A stretch of DNA of 64,000 nt, taken from positions 62,001 to 126,000 of the forward strand of contig NZ_BEXF01000005.1 of assembly GCF_002897295.1 (NCBI RefSeq), in the 5' to 3' direction. Source of the DNA: Brevibacillus reuszeri. Its GTDB lineage: Bacteria > Bacillota > Bacilli > Brevibacillales > Brevibacillaceae. The position numbers and the translations under genes are program-made. Numbering within the stretch: the stretch's first letter is position 1; each line of letters starts with the position of its first letter. The notes beneath the pieces are model-generated. The model ran no database searches and had not been told where the DNA came from. It was given only the letters and a program-made list of their open reading frames with translations. Positions 53,642 through 62,425 of this stretch are shown piece by piece.

Positions 53642-53670
53642 TTGCAATTGAAAGTCCCGTATGATATATT
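53642..53670 (+). promoter_or_regulatory. Sigma-A promoter of rpsB
   Basis: TTGCAA (53642-53647), 17-nt spacer, TATATT (53665-53670). The transcription start is expected near 53677. Confidence 0.65.
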
Positions 53671-53676
53671 CAATAA

Positions 53677-53798
53677 CGGTGTTGAAATCGCACGTCCACC
53701 AATTCCGGCAACGGTGCTGCCAATGGCAGAATTGCTTGGAACATGCGGTGTGACGGAGGTAGGCATCAAAAAAACCATTTTTGAAGGAGGTGTGAAAT
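53677..53798 (+). promoter_or_regulatory. rpsB 5' leader, possible autoregulatory structure
   Basis: A leader of about 120 nt between the promoter and rpsB. It can form at least a small hairpin CTGCC (53717-53721) / GGCAG (53725-53729). Leaders of ribosomal protein operons often bind the protein they encode; this one is a candidate by position only. Confidence 0.35.
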
Positions 53799-54515
53799 AT
53801 GGCAGTAATTTCGATGAAACAGTTGCTCGAAGCTGGTGTACACTTTGGTCACCAAACTCGTCGCTGGAACCCGAAAATGGCTCGCTATATCTTCACCGAA
53901 CGTAACGGAATCTACATTATCGACCTGCAAAAAACCGTTAAAAAAGTAGAGGAAGCGTACAACTTCGTGCGTGAACTCGCTCAAGACGGCGGTAAAGTGC
54001 TCTTCGTAGGTACGAAGAAACAAGCACAAGAATCCGTTAAAGAAGAAGCAGAACGTACAGGTCACTACTACATCAACCAACGTTGGTTGGGTGGTACTTT
54101 GACTAACTTCAGCACCATCAAAAAACGTACAGGTCGCTTGGCTGATCTGAAACGTATGGAACAAGACGGTACTTTCGAAGTATTGCCGAAGAAAGAAGTT
54201 ATCGTTCTTCGCAAAGAAATGGATCGCTTGGAGAAATTCTTGGGCGGTATCGCTCATATGGATAAACTTCCAGATGCTCTGTTCATCATCGATCCTCGTA
54301 AAGAGCGCATCGCTGTTGCAGAAGCTCGTAAATTGGGTATCCCAATCGTTGCAATTGTTGACACGAACTGCGATCCAGATGAGATCGATTACGTGATCCC
54401 AGGTAACGATGACGCTATCCGCGCAGTTAAGCTTTTGACTGCGAAAATGGCAGATGCTCTGCAAGAAGGCAACCAAGGTACAGAGCAACAAGCAACTACA
54501 ACAACAACTGCGTAA
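53799..54515 (+). CDS. rpsB: 30S ribosomal protein S2
   Basis: A 238-aa small-subunit protein. It starts [26 protein letters not shown] and has [10 protein letters not shown] and P-D-A-L-F-I-I-D-P, characteristic of S2. The Thr/Gln-rich C-terminal tail is variable in the family. GAAGGAGGTG lies before the ATG. It has its own promoter and terminator, so it appears transcriptionally separate from tsf. Confidence 0.98.
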   Translation: MAVISMKQLLEAGVHFGHQTRRWNPKMARYIFTERNGIYIIDLQKTVKKVEEAYNFVRELAQDGGKVLFVGTKKQAQESVKEEAERTGHYYINQRWLGGTLTNFSTIKKRTGRLADLKRMEQDGTFEVLPKKEVIVLRKEMDRLEKFLGGIAHMDKLPDALFIIDPRKERIAVAEARKLGIPIVAIVDTNCDPDEIDYVIPGNDDAIRAVKLLTAKMADALQEGNQGTEQQATTTTTA

Positions 54516-54525
54516 GCAAGTGTAA

Positions 54526-54570
54526 AAGGGTGGACTGAGGGTGTCAGAACCCCTGTCCACCCTTTTTTGT
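54526..54570 (+). terminator. Terminator of rpsB
   Basis: A 10-bp stem AAGGGTGGAC (54526-54535) / GTCCACCCTT (54555-54564) with an internal AGGG/CCCT extension, then T residues. Confidence 0.85.
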
Positions 54571-54573
54571 ACA

Positions 54574-54656
54574 GATAAGAATTTACAATTTCTTATCTAG
54601 TATAAGCACAGGCTAGCCTTTACCATAGTCATGGTGAAGCTAGAATTCTAACTGAG
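54574..54656. repeat. Two inverted repeats between rpsB and the tsf promoter
   Basis: AGATAAGAA pairs with TTCTTATCT around 54574-54599, and a longer imperfect hairpin follows around 54613-54645 (CTAGC...TACCAT, loop AGTC, ATGGT...GCTAG). No T tract follows the second. They lie upstream of the tsf promoter, so they are either rpsB 3' elements or unrelated. Confidence 0.4.
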
Positions 54657-54712
54657 CACAAGGAGAATCCTTCTTCGTATTCAGCAAAGAATAAGGTTGC
54701 AGAAACGTTATC

Positions 54713-54742
54713 TTAACAGATGGCTTCCAAGTACATTATAAT
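54713..54742 (+). promoter_or_regulatory. Sigma-A promoter of tsf
   Basis: TTAACA (54713-54718), 18-nt spacer, consensus TATAAT (54737-54742). It gives a 5' end about 27 nt before the tsf ATG. Confidence 0.65.
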
Positions 54743-54775
54743 GAGATCGTAACTTTCCTTAGGAGGTTTAACCAA

Positions 54776-55663
54776 ATGGCAATTAGTGCACAATCGGTTA
54801 AAGAACTGCGTGAGCGTACAGGCGCAGGAATGATGGATTGCAAACGCGCGCTGGAGGAAACTGGCGGAGACATGGAAAAAGCAATTGACTTGCTCCGTGA
54901 ACGCGGAATTGCAAAGGCAGCGAAAAAATCCGGTCGTATTGCGGCTGAAGGTCTGACAGCAACAGCAGTTACTGGTAACGTAGCAGCTGTAGTAGAAGTT
55001 AACTGCGAGACTGACTTCGTTGCGAAAAACCCTGAGTTCCAAACACTTGTTAAAGACATCGCTGAGCACGTAGTTTCCCAGCGTCCTGCAACTGTAGAGG
55101 AAGCTCTGGAGCAACCGTTCAAAGGTGCTGGCGAGACTCTCGCTCATGTCATCAACGAAAAAATCTCCACAATCGGAGAAAACATCTCCTTCCGTCGTTT
55201 CGCTCTTTCTGAAAAATCGGATGCAGGCGTATTCGGTGCTTACCTGCACATGGGTGGAAGAATTGGTGTTCTCGTAACATTGGAAGGTACGCAGGACGAA
55301 TCTTTGGCTAGAGACTTGGGAATGCACGCAGCAGCGTCCAACCCACGCTTCGCTAACCGTGAAGAAGTTTCTGCTGATGAGATTGAGCGCGAGCGCGAAG
55401 TTCTGAAAAACCAAGCACTGGCTGAAGGCAAGCCTGCAAACATCGTTGAAAAAATGGTGGAAGGCCGTCTCTCCAAATTCTTCGAAGAATACGTACTGGT
55501 TGAGCAACCATTTGTAAAAGATCCAGACAAAAAAGTATCCGCTCTGTTGAAAGAAGCGGGTGCGTCCTTGAAAGAATTCGCTCGCTTCCAAGTAGGCGAA
55601 GGTATCGAGAAGAAGCAAGAAGACTTCGCAGCTGAAGTTATGGCGCAAGTAAATAAGCAATAA
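54776..55663 (+). CDS. tsf: Translation elongation factor Ts
   Basis: The 295-aa nucleotide exchange factor for EF-Tu. The N-terminal UBA-like domain has [19 protein letters not shown]; the core has [10 protein letters not shown]. Starts M-A-I-S-A-Q-S with TTAGGAGG upstream. Strong codon bias. Own promoter and a following terminator. Confidence 0.98.
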   Translation: MAISAQSVKELRERTGAGMMDCKRALEETGGDMEKAIDLLRERGIAKAAKKSGRIAAEGLTATAVTGNVAAVVEVNCETDFVAKNPEFQTLVKDIAEHVVSQRPATVEEALEQPFKGAGETLAHVINEKISTIGENISFRRFALSEKSDAGVFGAYLHMGGRIGVLVTLEGTQDESLARDLGMHAAASNPRFANREEVSADEIEREREVLKNQALAEGKPANIVEKMVEGRLSKFFEEYVLVEQPFVKDPDKKVSALLKEAGASLKEFARFQVGEGIEKKQEDFAAEVMAQVNKQ

Positions 55664-55672
55664 TATTGACTT

Positions 55673-55701
55673 ATAGGGAACACCTCCGTGTTCCCTATTT
55701 T
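55673..55701 (+). terminator. Terminator of tsf
   Basis: A perfect 11-bp stem ATAGGGAACAC (55673-55683) / GTGTTCCCTAT (55688-55698) with loop CTCC, then a short T run. Confidence 0.78.
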
Positions 55702-55707
55702 CAAAAC

Positions 55708-55734
55708 GAGAGTTTCACACCATGTGAAACTCTC
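55708..55734. repeat. Perfect 11-bp inverted repeat between tsf and pyrH
   Basis: GAGAGTTTCAC (55708-55718) / GTGAAACTCTC (55724-55734) with a 5-nt loop. No T tract follows on the + strand. It lies between the tsf terminator and pyrH, so it could be an operator or part of a pyrH leader. Confidence 0.5.
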
Positions 55735-55791
55735 TGCATGTAAAAAGCAAGTGTGCGTATACGAGTAAGAAGGATTGCACACAGGTAATAG

Positions 55792-56544
<753 letters not shown>

Positions 56545-56546
56545 TC

Positions 56547-57104
56547 ATGCCACAATCCGTGCTAAAAGACATGGAAGATCGTATGAACAAAGCGATCGCT
56601 ACATTGAAAAAAGATCTTTCCAGCCTCCGTGCTGGTCGTGCAAATCCAGCAATGCTGGATCGTGTACTGGTTGACTACTATGGTTCACCAACGCCTATTA
56701 GCCAATTAGCTAACATCAGCGTTCCTGAGCCAAGGATGTTGATTATACAGCCATGGGATAAAGCAGCGCTGAAAGAAATTGATCGTGCGCTTCAACAATC
56801 TGATCTTGGCATCTCTCCTTCTAATGATGGCGTGGTCATCCGTTTGGTAATCCCGCCGCTGACAGAAGAACGCCGTAAGGATTTGGTTAAATTAGCAGGT
56901 AAGAGCGGAGAAGACAGTAAGGTTGCCATTCGCAACATCCGCCGCGATGCTAACGACGACATTAAGAAGTTGGAAAAGGCTGCGACCATTTCCGAGGACG
57001 AATCTCGCCGTCATCAAGAAAGCATCCAAAAGACAACAGATAAATTCATCGCAGAAGTCGATAAGATTGTCAAGGATAAAGAGAAAGACATCTTGGAAGT
57101 GTAA
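56547..57104 (+). CDS. frr: Ribosome recycling factor
   Basis: A 185-aa tRNA-shaped protein that splits post-termination ribosomes with EF-G. It has L-S-S-L-R-A-G-R-A-N-P-A-M-L-D, Y-Y-G-S-P-T-P-I-S-Q-L-A-N-I and P-L-T-E-E-R-R-K-D-L-V-K. Start coupled to pyrH (stop 2 nt upstream, GGGGGA as ribosome site). Confidence 0.98.
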   Translation: MPQSVLKDMEDRMNKAIATLKKDLSSLRAGRANPAMLDRVLVDYYGSPTPISQLANISVPEPRMLIIQPWDKAALKEIDRALQQSDLGISPSNDGVVIRLVIPPLTEERRKDLVKLAGKSGEDSKVAIRNIRRDANDDIKKLEKAATISEDESRRHQESIQKTTDKFIAEVDKIVKDKEKDILEV

Positions 57105-57113
57105 CACAAGGTT

Positions 57114-57135
57114 ATCCCCCTCTGGTGAGGGGGAT
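57114..57135 (+). other. Perfect 9-bp hairpin between frr and uppS
   Basis: ATCCCCCTC (57114-57122) / GAGGGGGAT (57127-57135) with loop TGGT, 10 nt after the frr stop. It has no T tract, so it is not a standard terminator; it may stabilise the upstream message or pause polymerase. Confidence 0.55.
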
Positions 57136-57170
57136 GTACGTCTATATCTCTCATTACGGGGGAACACTTT

Positions 57171-57941
57171 ATGTTAGAACATCTGGCGCGCAAATGGGCC
57201 CGCAAAGAGAATCAACCAATACCAGAGGAATTGGATCGTACCGGAAAAATTCCGCAACACGTTGCGATTATTATGGACGGGAACGGTCGTTGGGCCAATA
57301 TGCGCAATTTACCCCGGGTTGCCGGGCATCGGGCAGGAATGAAAACAGTAAAAGAAGTGGTCAAGGTTGCAGACGATCTAGGAGTAGGTTATGTGACCAT
57401 GTATGCTTTTTCTACCGAAAACTGGAAGCGCCCAAGAGACGAAGTTGATTTTCTCATGAAGCTTCCGCAGGAATTTCTGTCGACAGAATTAAAAGAATTA
57501 ATTGAACGAAACGTGCGAATTCGTATGTTAGGGAGCAAGGACGAATTACCGAAGCACACGTTAAAAGCGTTAACTGAAGCAGAAGAGCGTACAGTAAGCA
57601 ATACTGGTCTGCAACTAAATTTTGCCTTGAACTACGGAGGCCGCGACGAAATAGTTAAAGCATTTTCGATGATGGCGTCCCAAGTAAAAGCGGGCGAACT
57701 CGACCCTGAGAAATTGGATGAAGAAGTCATTTCCCGCTACCTGTACACAAGCGATATTCCCGACCCTGACCTCTTGATTCGCACGAGTGGAGAGATTCGC
57801 TTAAGCAACTTCATGCTATGGCAATTGGCCTACACGGAATTGTGGTTTACGGACGTTCTTTGGCCTGATTTTACCCGTGAACACTTTTATCAAGCGATTG
57901 TGGAGTACCAAGGCCGAGCTCGTCGTTACGGGGCGGTATAG
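57171..57941 (+). CDS. uppS: Undecaprenyl diphosphate synthase (cis-prenyltransferase)
   Basis: A 256-aa enzyme that extends farnesyl diphosphate with isopentenyl diphosphate to the C55 carrier for peptidoglycan and teichoic acids. The signature H-V-A-I-I-M-D-G-N-G-R-W-A is at about 25-37, with G-H-R-A-G, A-F-S-T-E-N-W-K-R-P and D-L-L-I-R-T-S-G-E-I-R-L-S-N-F. It precedes cdsA. The MEP genes dxr and ispG downstream supply its substrates. Confidence 0.97.
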   Translation: MLEHLARKWARKENQPIPEELDRTGKIPQHVAIIMDGNGRWANMRNLPRVAGHRAGMKTVKEVVKVADDLGVGYVTMYAFSTENWKRPRDEVDFLMKLPQEFLSTELKELIERNVRIRMLGSKDELPKHTLKALTEAEERTVSNTGLQLNFALNYGGRDEIVKAFSMMASQVKAGELDPEKLDEEVISRYLYTSDIPDPDLLIRTSGEIRLSNFMLWQLAYTELWFTDVLWPDFTREHFYQAIVEYQGRARRYGAV

Positions 57942-57958
57942 CCGAGAGGTGGAATCAG

Positions 57959-58744
57959 TTGAAGCAACGAATAATTACTGGCCTGATTGGTGGGGCGGGT
58001 TTTATTCTCTTGATTTATGCAGGAGGAGCCTGGTACTCACTATTGGTTTTTTTACTGGCCGTCATTGGCCTGTTTGAATTTATGAGGATGGCTGGCTTAC
58101 AGCCATTACATGCGGCAGGGATACTTGGATATGTGTTGATGGTAAGTATTTTGTGGCCATCCCTTGCATTTTCGAGTTGGCTGAACATCAGTATGCCGGA
58201 TCTGATGTTACCAGTGCTCCTTCTTTTGTTGATTTACTCCGTACTGCGGAAAAATCAGTTTCACATTGAACACATCGCCCTTACATTAGTGGGGGCGTTA
58301 TACATAGGCTATGGATTTACGTATATGGCCGCTGCCCGCAATCTTCCGGACGGGTTTATGCTAACTGTGCTCGTCATTCTGGCAATCTGGTCGACTGACT
58401 CTGGCGCCTATTTTGTAGGTAAAGCCATCGGTAAGCGAAAGCTTTGGCCAGAGATCAGCCCAAATAAAACGATCGAGGGCTCCATTGGTGGTTTGCTCGC
58501 AGCAATCATCGTTGTTCTTGGCGTAAATGCTCTACTGGGCAACCTGACATTGGCACAGGCACTGACCATCGCTTTTGTGGCAGGGATTGTAGGTCAATTG
58601 GGAGATTTGGTGGAATCAGCGTTTAAGCGCCATTTTCACGTAAAGGATTCTGGACAGCTCATTCCTGGTCATGGGGGCGTGCTGGATCGTTTTGATAGTT
58701 TTCTACTTGTTTTTCCGGTTTTGCATCTACTAGGTATCGTCTGA
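57959..58744 (+). CDS. cdsA: Phosphatidate cytidylyltransferase
   Basis: A 261-aa polytopic membrane enzyme making CDP-diacylglycerol for phospholipids. The C-terminal signature has S-P-N-K-T-I-E-G-S-I-G-G, then V-K-D-S-G-Q-L-I-P-G-H-G-G-V-L-D-R-F-D-S. TTG start at 57959 with GAGAGGTGG upstream. Confidence 0.96.
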   Translation: MKQRIITGLIGGAGFILLIYAGGAWYSLLVFLLAVIGLFEFMRMAGLQPLHAAGILGYVLMVSILWPSLAFSSWLNISMPDLMLPVLLLLLIYSVLRKNQFHIEHIALTLVGALYIGYGFTYMAAARNLPDGFMLTVLVILAIWSTDSGAYFVGKAIGKRKLWPEISPNKTIEGSIGGLLAAIIVVLGVNALLGNLTLAQALTIAFVAGIVGQLGDLVESAFKRHFHVKDSGQLIPGHGGVLDRFDSFLLVFPVLHLLGIV

Positions 58745-58786
58745 AACCTGTTGCATATATAGAAAGAGATATAGAAGGTGAAGGCA

Positions 58787-59935
58787 GTGAAAAAAATAGC
58801 ACTCTTAGGTTCTACGGGTTCGATCGGAACAAGTACACTTGATGTAGTTGAAGAGCACCCGCAGGAGTTTTCTGTGGTAGCGATGGCTGCAGGAACAAAC
58901 GTGGACTTGCTGGCAAAGCAGGTTGTGCAGTTTGGACCAGAGCTTGTTTCGGTAGGGAGTGAACAAGCAGCATTTGAACTGAGAGAACGCCTTGGTAGTC
59001 AGGTAAAACCAGAAATTGTATACGGCGCCGAAGGCCTTGAGCAAGTGGCTCGATATGAGGCTGCCAATTTTGTGATGACGGCTGTTGTCGGGAGTGTAGG
59101 TGTTGCCCCGACTCTGGCTGCCATTGAAGCGGGGAAAACAATCGGACTTGCTAATAAGGAAACATTGGTTTGCGCTGGATCGGTCGTCATGAAAAAAGCA
59201 AGAGAAAAAGGGGTCCAAATCATCCCGGTCGATAGCGAGCACGCTGCCGTGTTCCAATGCATGCAGGGAGAGAGGCGTCAGGACGTAGAGAGAGTCATGC
59301 TGACTGCATCCGGAGGCTCCTTTCGACATTTGACTCGTGAAGACTTAAAGCAAGTAACGGTAACCGAGGCATTGGCACACCCGAATTGGAGTATGGGTGC
59401 CAAAATTACGATTGATTCTGCTACGATGATGAACAAGGGCTTTGAAGTAATTGAGGCGCATTGGTTGTTTGATCTGCCTTATGAGCAAATTGAATGCGTA
59501 CTCCATTATGAAAGCATCATACACTCTATGGTAGAATATAAAGACAGAGCGGTAATGGCTCAGCTGGGGACACCGGACATGAAGGTTCCAATCCAGTACG
59601 CAATGAGTTACCCGGGCAGAATAGCCTTGCCAACAGAGCCACTTGATTTAGTCAAAGTGGGTACTCTTCACTTTGCTGCCATGGATTTTGACCGTTACCC
59701 TCTGTTAAAATTGGCTTATGAGTGTGGAAAAGCTGGTGGGACTTACACGGCTGTACTAAATGCAGCCAATGAAGTAGCTGTTGATTTGTTTCTGAAGGGC
59801 TCGATTGGGTTTCTTGATATCGAAACGATCGTGAGCAAAACATGCGAAGCCCATCAAGGCATACAAGACCCTACGCTGGAGGAGATTTTTGCTGCAGATA
59901 AGTGGGCACGCTCGCAGGCGCTCATATTCGCATAA
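58787..59935 (+). CDS. dxr: 1-deoxy-D-xylulose 5-phosphate reductoisomerase
   Basis: A 382-aa enzyme for the second step of the MEP isoprenoid pathway, NADPH-dependent. Starts [16 protein letters not shown], with L-A-N-K-E-T-L-V near residue 118, P-V-D-S-E-H and the metal/substrate region near [15 protein letters not shown]. The GTG at 58787 is preferred over GTG 58778 because GAAGGTG lies 6 nt upstream and the family starts there. Confidence 0.96.
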   Translation: MKKIALLGSTGSIGTSTLDVVEEHPQEFSVVAMAAGTNVDLLAKQVVQFGPELVSVGSEQAAFELRERLGSQVKPEIVYGAEGLEQVARYEAANFVMTAVVGSVGVAPTLAAIEAGKTIGLANKETLVCAGSVVMKKAREKGVQIIPVDSEHAAVFQCMQGERRQDVERVMLTASGGSFRHLTREDLKQVTVTEALAHPNWSMGAKITIDSATMMNKGFEVIEAHWLFDLPYEQIECVLHYESIIHSMVEYKDRAVMAQLGTPDMKVPIQYAMSYPGRIALPTEPLDLVKVGTLHFAAMDFDRYPLLKLAYECGKAGGTYTAVLNAANEVAVDLFLKGSIGFLDIETIVSKTCEAHQGIQDPTLEEIFAADKWARSQALIFA

Positions 59936-59982
59936 AAGCAGGATATGAGCTTTAGATACTCGAAAGAAAGGTGGCTGTTCAC

Positions 59983-61251
59983 TTGCCTTTTCCCAATCTG
60001 GATTCCGTTGAATCAATTCTCGCGATAGTAGTTGTTTTTGGGGCACTCGTATTCGTGCATGAACTGGGTCACTTCCTTCTGGCCAAAAGGGCTGGGATAC
60101 TTTGTCGGGAATTTGCGCTTGGAATGGGTCCCAAGATTTTTCGCGTGAAGCGTGGTGAAACGGAATATACCCTTCGCCTTCTGCCTATTGGTGGGTTAGT
60201 CCGTATGGCGGGTGAAGATCCGGAAATGGATATGCTCAAGCCGCACATGGAAGTAAGTATCGAACGTGATGCGCTTGGAAAGGTAACGCATATCCTGTTA
60301 GATGGGCCGAATGCAGGCTCTCAGCGAGCTATATCGGGTACTGTCGTACGTTTTGACCTGGAACAAGCATTGAGCTTGACCCTCGAAATTGATGGAGAAC
60401 AGCATACTTACTCGGTACATCCTCAGGCACAATTAGTGAGTGATGGACAAGAGGTTCAGATTGCTCCATTAAATAGACAGTTCAAAGGCAAAACCGTTTC
60501 GCAGCGTTTCTGGGCTATTTTTGCAGGACCTTTTGCCAACTTCCTGCTGGCATTCCTGTTGTTTGTGATGATCGGTCTTTTGTACGGTGTTCCTAATGGG
60601 ACATACCTTGGAGAAGTGAGGGCAGGTGGACCTGCTGCCCAAGCGGGACTCATGGAAGGCGACAAAGTGATTGCGATTCAAGGACAATCGGTTTCCACCT
60701 GGAAAGATGTCGTTCAAATTATTAGCCAAGCACCTGACAAGGAATTGACTTTTCAGTATGAGCGAAATGGACAGGTAAACACGGTTCCTGTAAAAGTAGG
60801 AAAAGACGAAAACAACATCGGCAAAATCATGGTAACGAATTCACTCACATATGCGCCCGGAGAAGTGCTAAAATACGGGGTATCGTCCACCTACGAATTT
60901 ACCGTGATGATTTTGAAAAGCTTAGGCATGCTGTTTACCGGTGCTGTAGGACTGAATGATTTGAGCGGTCCTGTGGGTATTTTCAAGATGACAGGTGAAT
61001 TTGCACAGCAAGGTATGGCGATTTTGATGAAATGGGCTGCCGTTCTAAGCATTAACCTAGGATTGTTCAATCTGTTGCCACTCCCTGCACTTGATGGTGG
61101 ACGTTTAGCCTTTTTGGCAGTAGAAGCATTGCGAGGACGTCCCATTGACCCACATAAGGAAGGGATGGTTCACTTTTTGGGCTTTGCATTTTTGATGCTG
61201 CTCATTTTAGTAGTAACCTGGAATGATGTGCAACGGTTGTTCTTCCAATAA
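59983..61251 (+). CDS. rseP: Site-2 zinc metalloprotease RseP/RasP
   Basis: A 422-aa intramembrane protease that in B. subtilis (RasP) releases SigW from its anti-sigma factor and clears signal peptides. H26-E27-L-G-H30 in the first helix is the zinc site; a PDZ domain spans about residues 200-270 with G-G-P-A-A-Q-A-G-L; the second metal motif is N-L-L-P-L-P-A-L-D-G-G-R in the later helices. I choose TTG 59983 with GAAAGGTGG upstream; GTG 59971 is possible. Confidence 0.94.
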   Translation: MPFPNLDSVESILAIVVVFGALVFVHELGHFLLAKRAGILCREFALGMGPKIFRVKRGETEYTLRLLPIGGLVRMAGEDPEMDMLKPHMEVSIERDALGKVTHILLDGPNAGSQRAISGTVVRFDLEQALSLTLEIDGEQHTYSVHPQAQLVSDGQEVQIAPLNRQFKGKTVSQRFWAIFAGPFANFLLAFLLFVMIGLLYGVPNGTYLGEVRAGGPAAQAGLMEGDKVIAIQGQSVSTWKDVVQIISQAPDKELTFQYERNGQVNTVPVKVGKDENNIGKIMVTNSLTYAPGEVLKYGVSSTYEFTVMILKSLGMLFTGAVGLNDLSGPVGIFKMTGEFAQQGMAILMKWAAVLSINLGLFNLLPLPALDGGRLAFLAVEALRGRPIDPHKEGMVHFLGFAFLMLLILVVTWNDVQRLFFQ

Positions 61252-61302
61252 CGTACTAACCCGGTAGAAAGAAAACAGAAAAAGCTTAAAGGATGGTGCA
61301 AA

Positions 61303-62385
61303 ATGTACAAGCGCGAGGAGACGAAACCGGTTTTTGTAGGAGGCGTGCAAATCGGGGGCCAAAAAAGCGTAGTGATTCAGTCTATGACGACAGCGGATAC
61401 GCGTGATGTAGAAAAGACACTGGCCGAGATTCAAAGACTGCACGATGTCGGTTGCCAAATTGTCCGCCTGGCCGTCATCAACGAAGATGCAGCACGCGCC
61501 ATCAAGAAGATCAAGGAGCGTTCACCGCTGCCGCTTGTTGCCGACATCCATTTCGACCACAAGCTGGCCCTAATTGCCTTGGAGAGTGGAATTGATAAAA
61601 TCCGCATTAACCCAGGGAATATTGGCTCCAAAGAAAAAACCCAAAGAGTCGTTGAAGCGTGCCGTGAGCGCAATGTCCCTATTCGCATCGGCGTAAACTC
61701 TGGTTCTGTGGAAAAACGACTGCTTGAAAAATACGGTTATCCATCGCCTGAAGCGATTGTAGAGAGTGCAATTGATCACGTGCAAATTTTGGAGGACCTC
61801 AATTACGACAACATCGTGATCTCCTTGAAATCCTCTGACGTACCAACAATGATCCAGACGTATTCCTTGATGGCAGAAAAGCGTAATTATCCGTTGCATG
61901 TAGGAGTAACGGAAGCAGGTACTCAATTCTCCGGAAGTATTAAATCAGCAGTGGGGATCGGTACGGTTCTATCGATGGGTATTGGCGATACCATCCGTGT
62001 ATCCCTTACTGCTGATCCAGTGGAGGAAATCAAGGTAGCTAAGCAAATTCTTCGCAGCCTGGATATTGTCAACAACGATCCTGTAGTTATTGCGTGCCCT
62101 TCTTGCGGACGTTGCGCGATCGATTTGATTGGTCTTGCTACGAAAGTAGAGGATGCGATCTCTACTCTGAAAGTGCCACTGAAAGTCGCCGTTATGGGTT
62201 GTGCTGTAAATGGCCCTGGTGAAGCACGAGAAGCAGACGTAGGTGTGGCAGGTGGAAACGGGGAAGGCCTTATTTTCCGTAATGGTGAGATTGTTCGGAA
62301 GGTAAAGGAAACAGAACTGTTCGAAGAATTAATGAAAGAAATTAACGAAATGGTCGGCGAGCAAAAACCTACTACAGTAGGGTAA
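61303..62385 (+). CDS. ispG: 4-hydroxy-3-methylbut-2-enyl diphosphate synthase (IspG/GcpE)
   Basis: A 360-aa [4Fe-4S] enzyme for the penultimate MEP-pathway step. A TIM-barrel part has [11 protein letters not shown] and V-A-D-I-H-F-D-H; the cluster cysteines are in C-P-S-C-G-R-C and [10 protein letters not shown]. The ATG has AAAGGATGG upstream. In B. subtilis ispG is not next to rasP and proS, so this position is a difference in layout; it places two MEP-pathway genes near uppS. Confidence 0.97.
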   Translation: MYKREETKPVFVGGVQIGGQKSVVIQSMTTADTRDVEKTLAEIQRLHDVGCQIVRLAVINEDAARAIKKIKERSPLPLVADIHFDHKLALIALESGIDKIRINPGNIGSKEKTQRVVEACRERNVPIRIGVNSGSVEKRLLEKYGYPSPEAIVESAIDHVQILEDLNYDNIVISLKSSDVPTMIQTYSLMAEKRNYPLHVGVTEAGTQFSGSIKSAVGIGTVLSMGIGDTIRVSLTADPVEEIKVAKQILRSLDIVNNDPVVIACPSCGRCAIDLIGLATKVEDAISTLKVPLKVAVMGCAVNGPGEAREADVGVAGGNGEGLIFRNGEIVRKVKETELFEELMKEINEMVGEQKPTTVG

Positions 62386-62425
62386 TGAGCGCCACTTGCT
62401 GATGAGGCATAAGGAGGACACGCAC

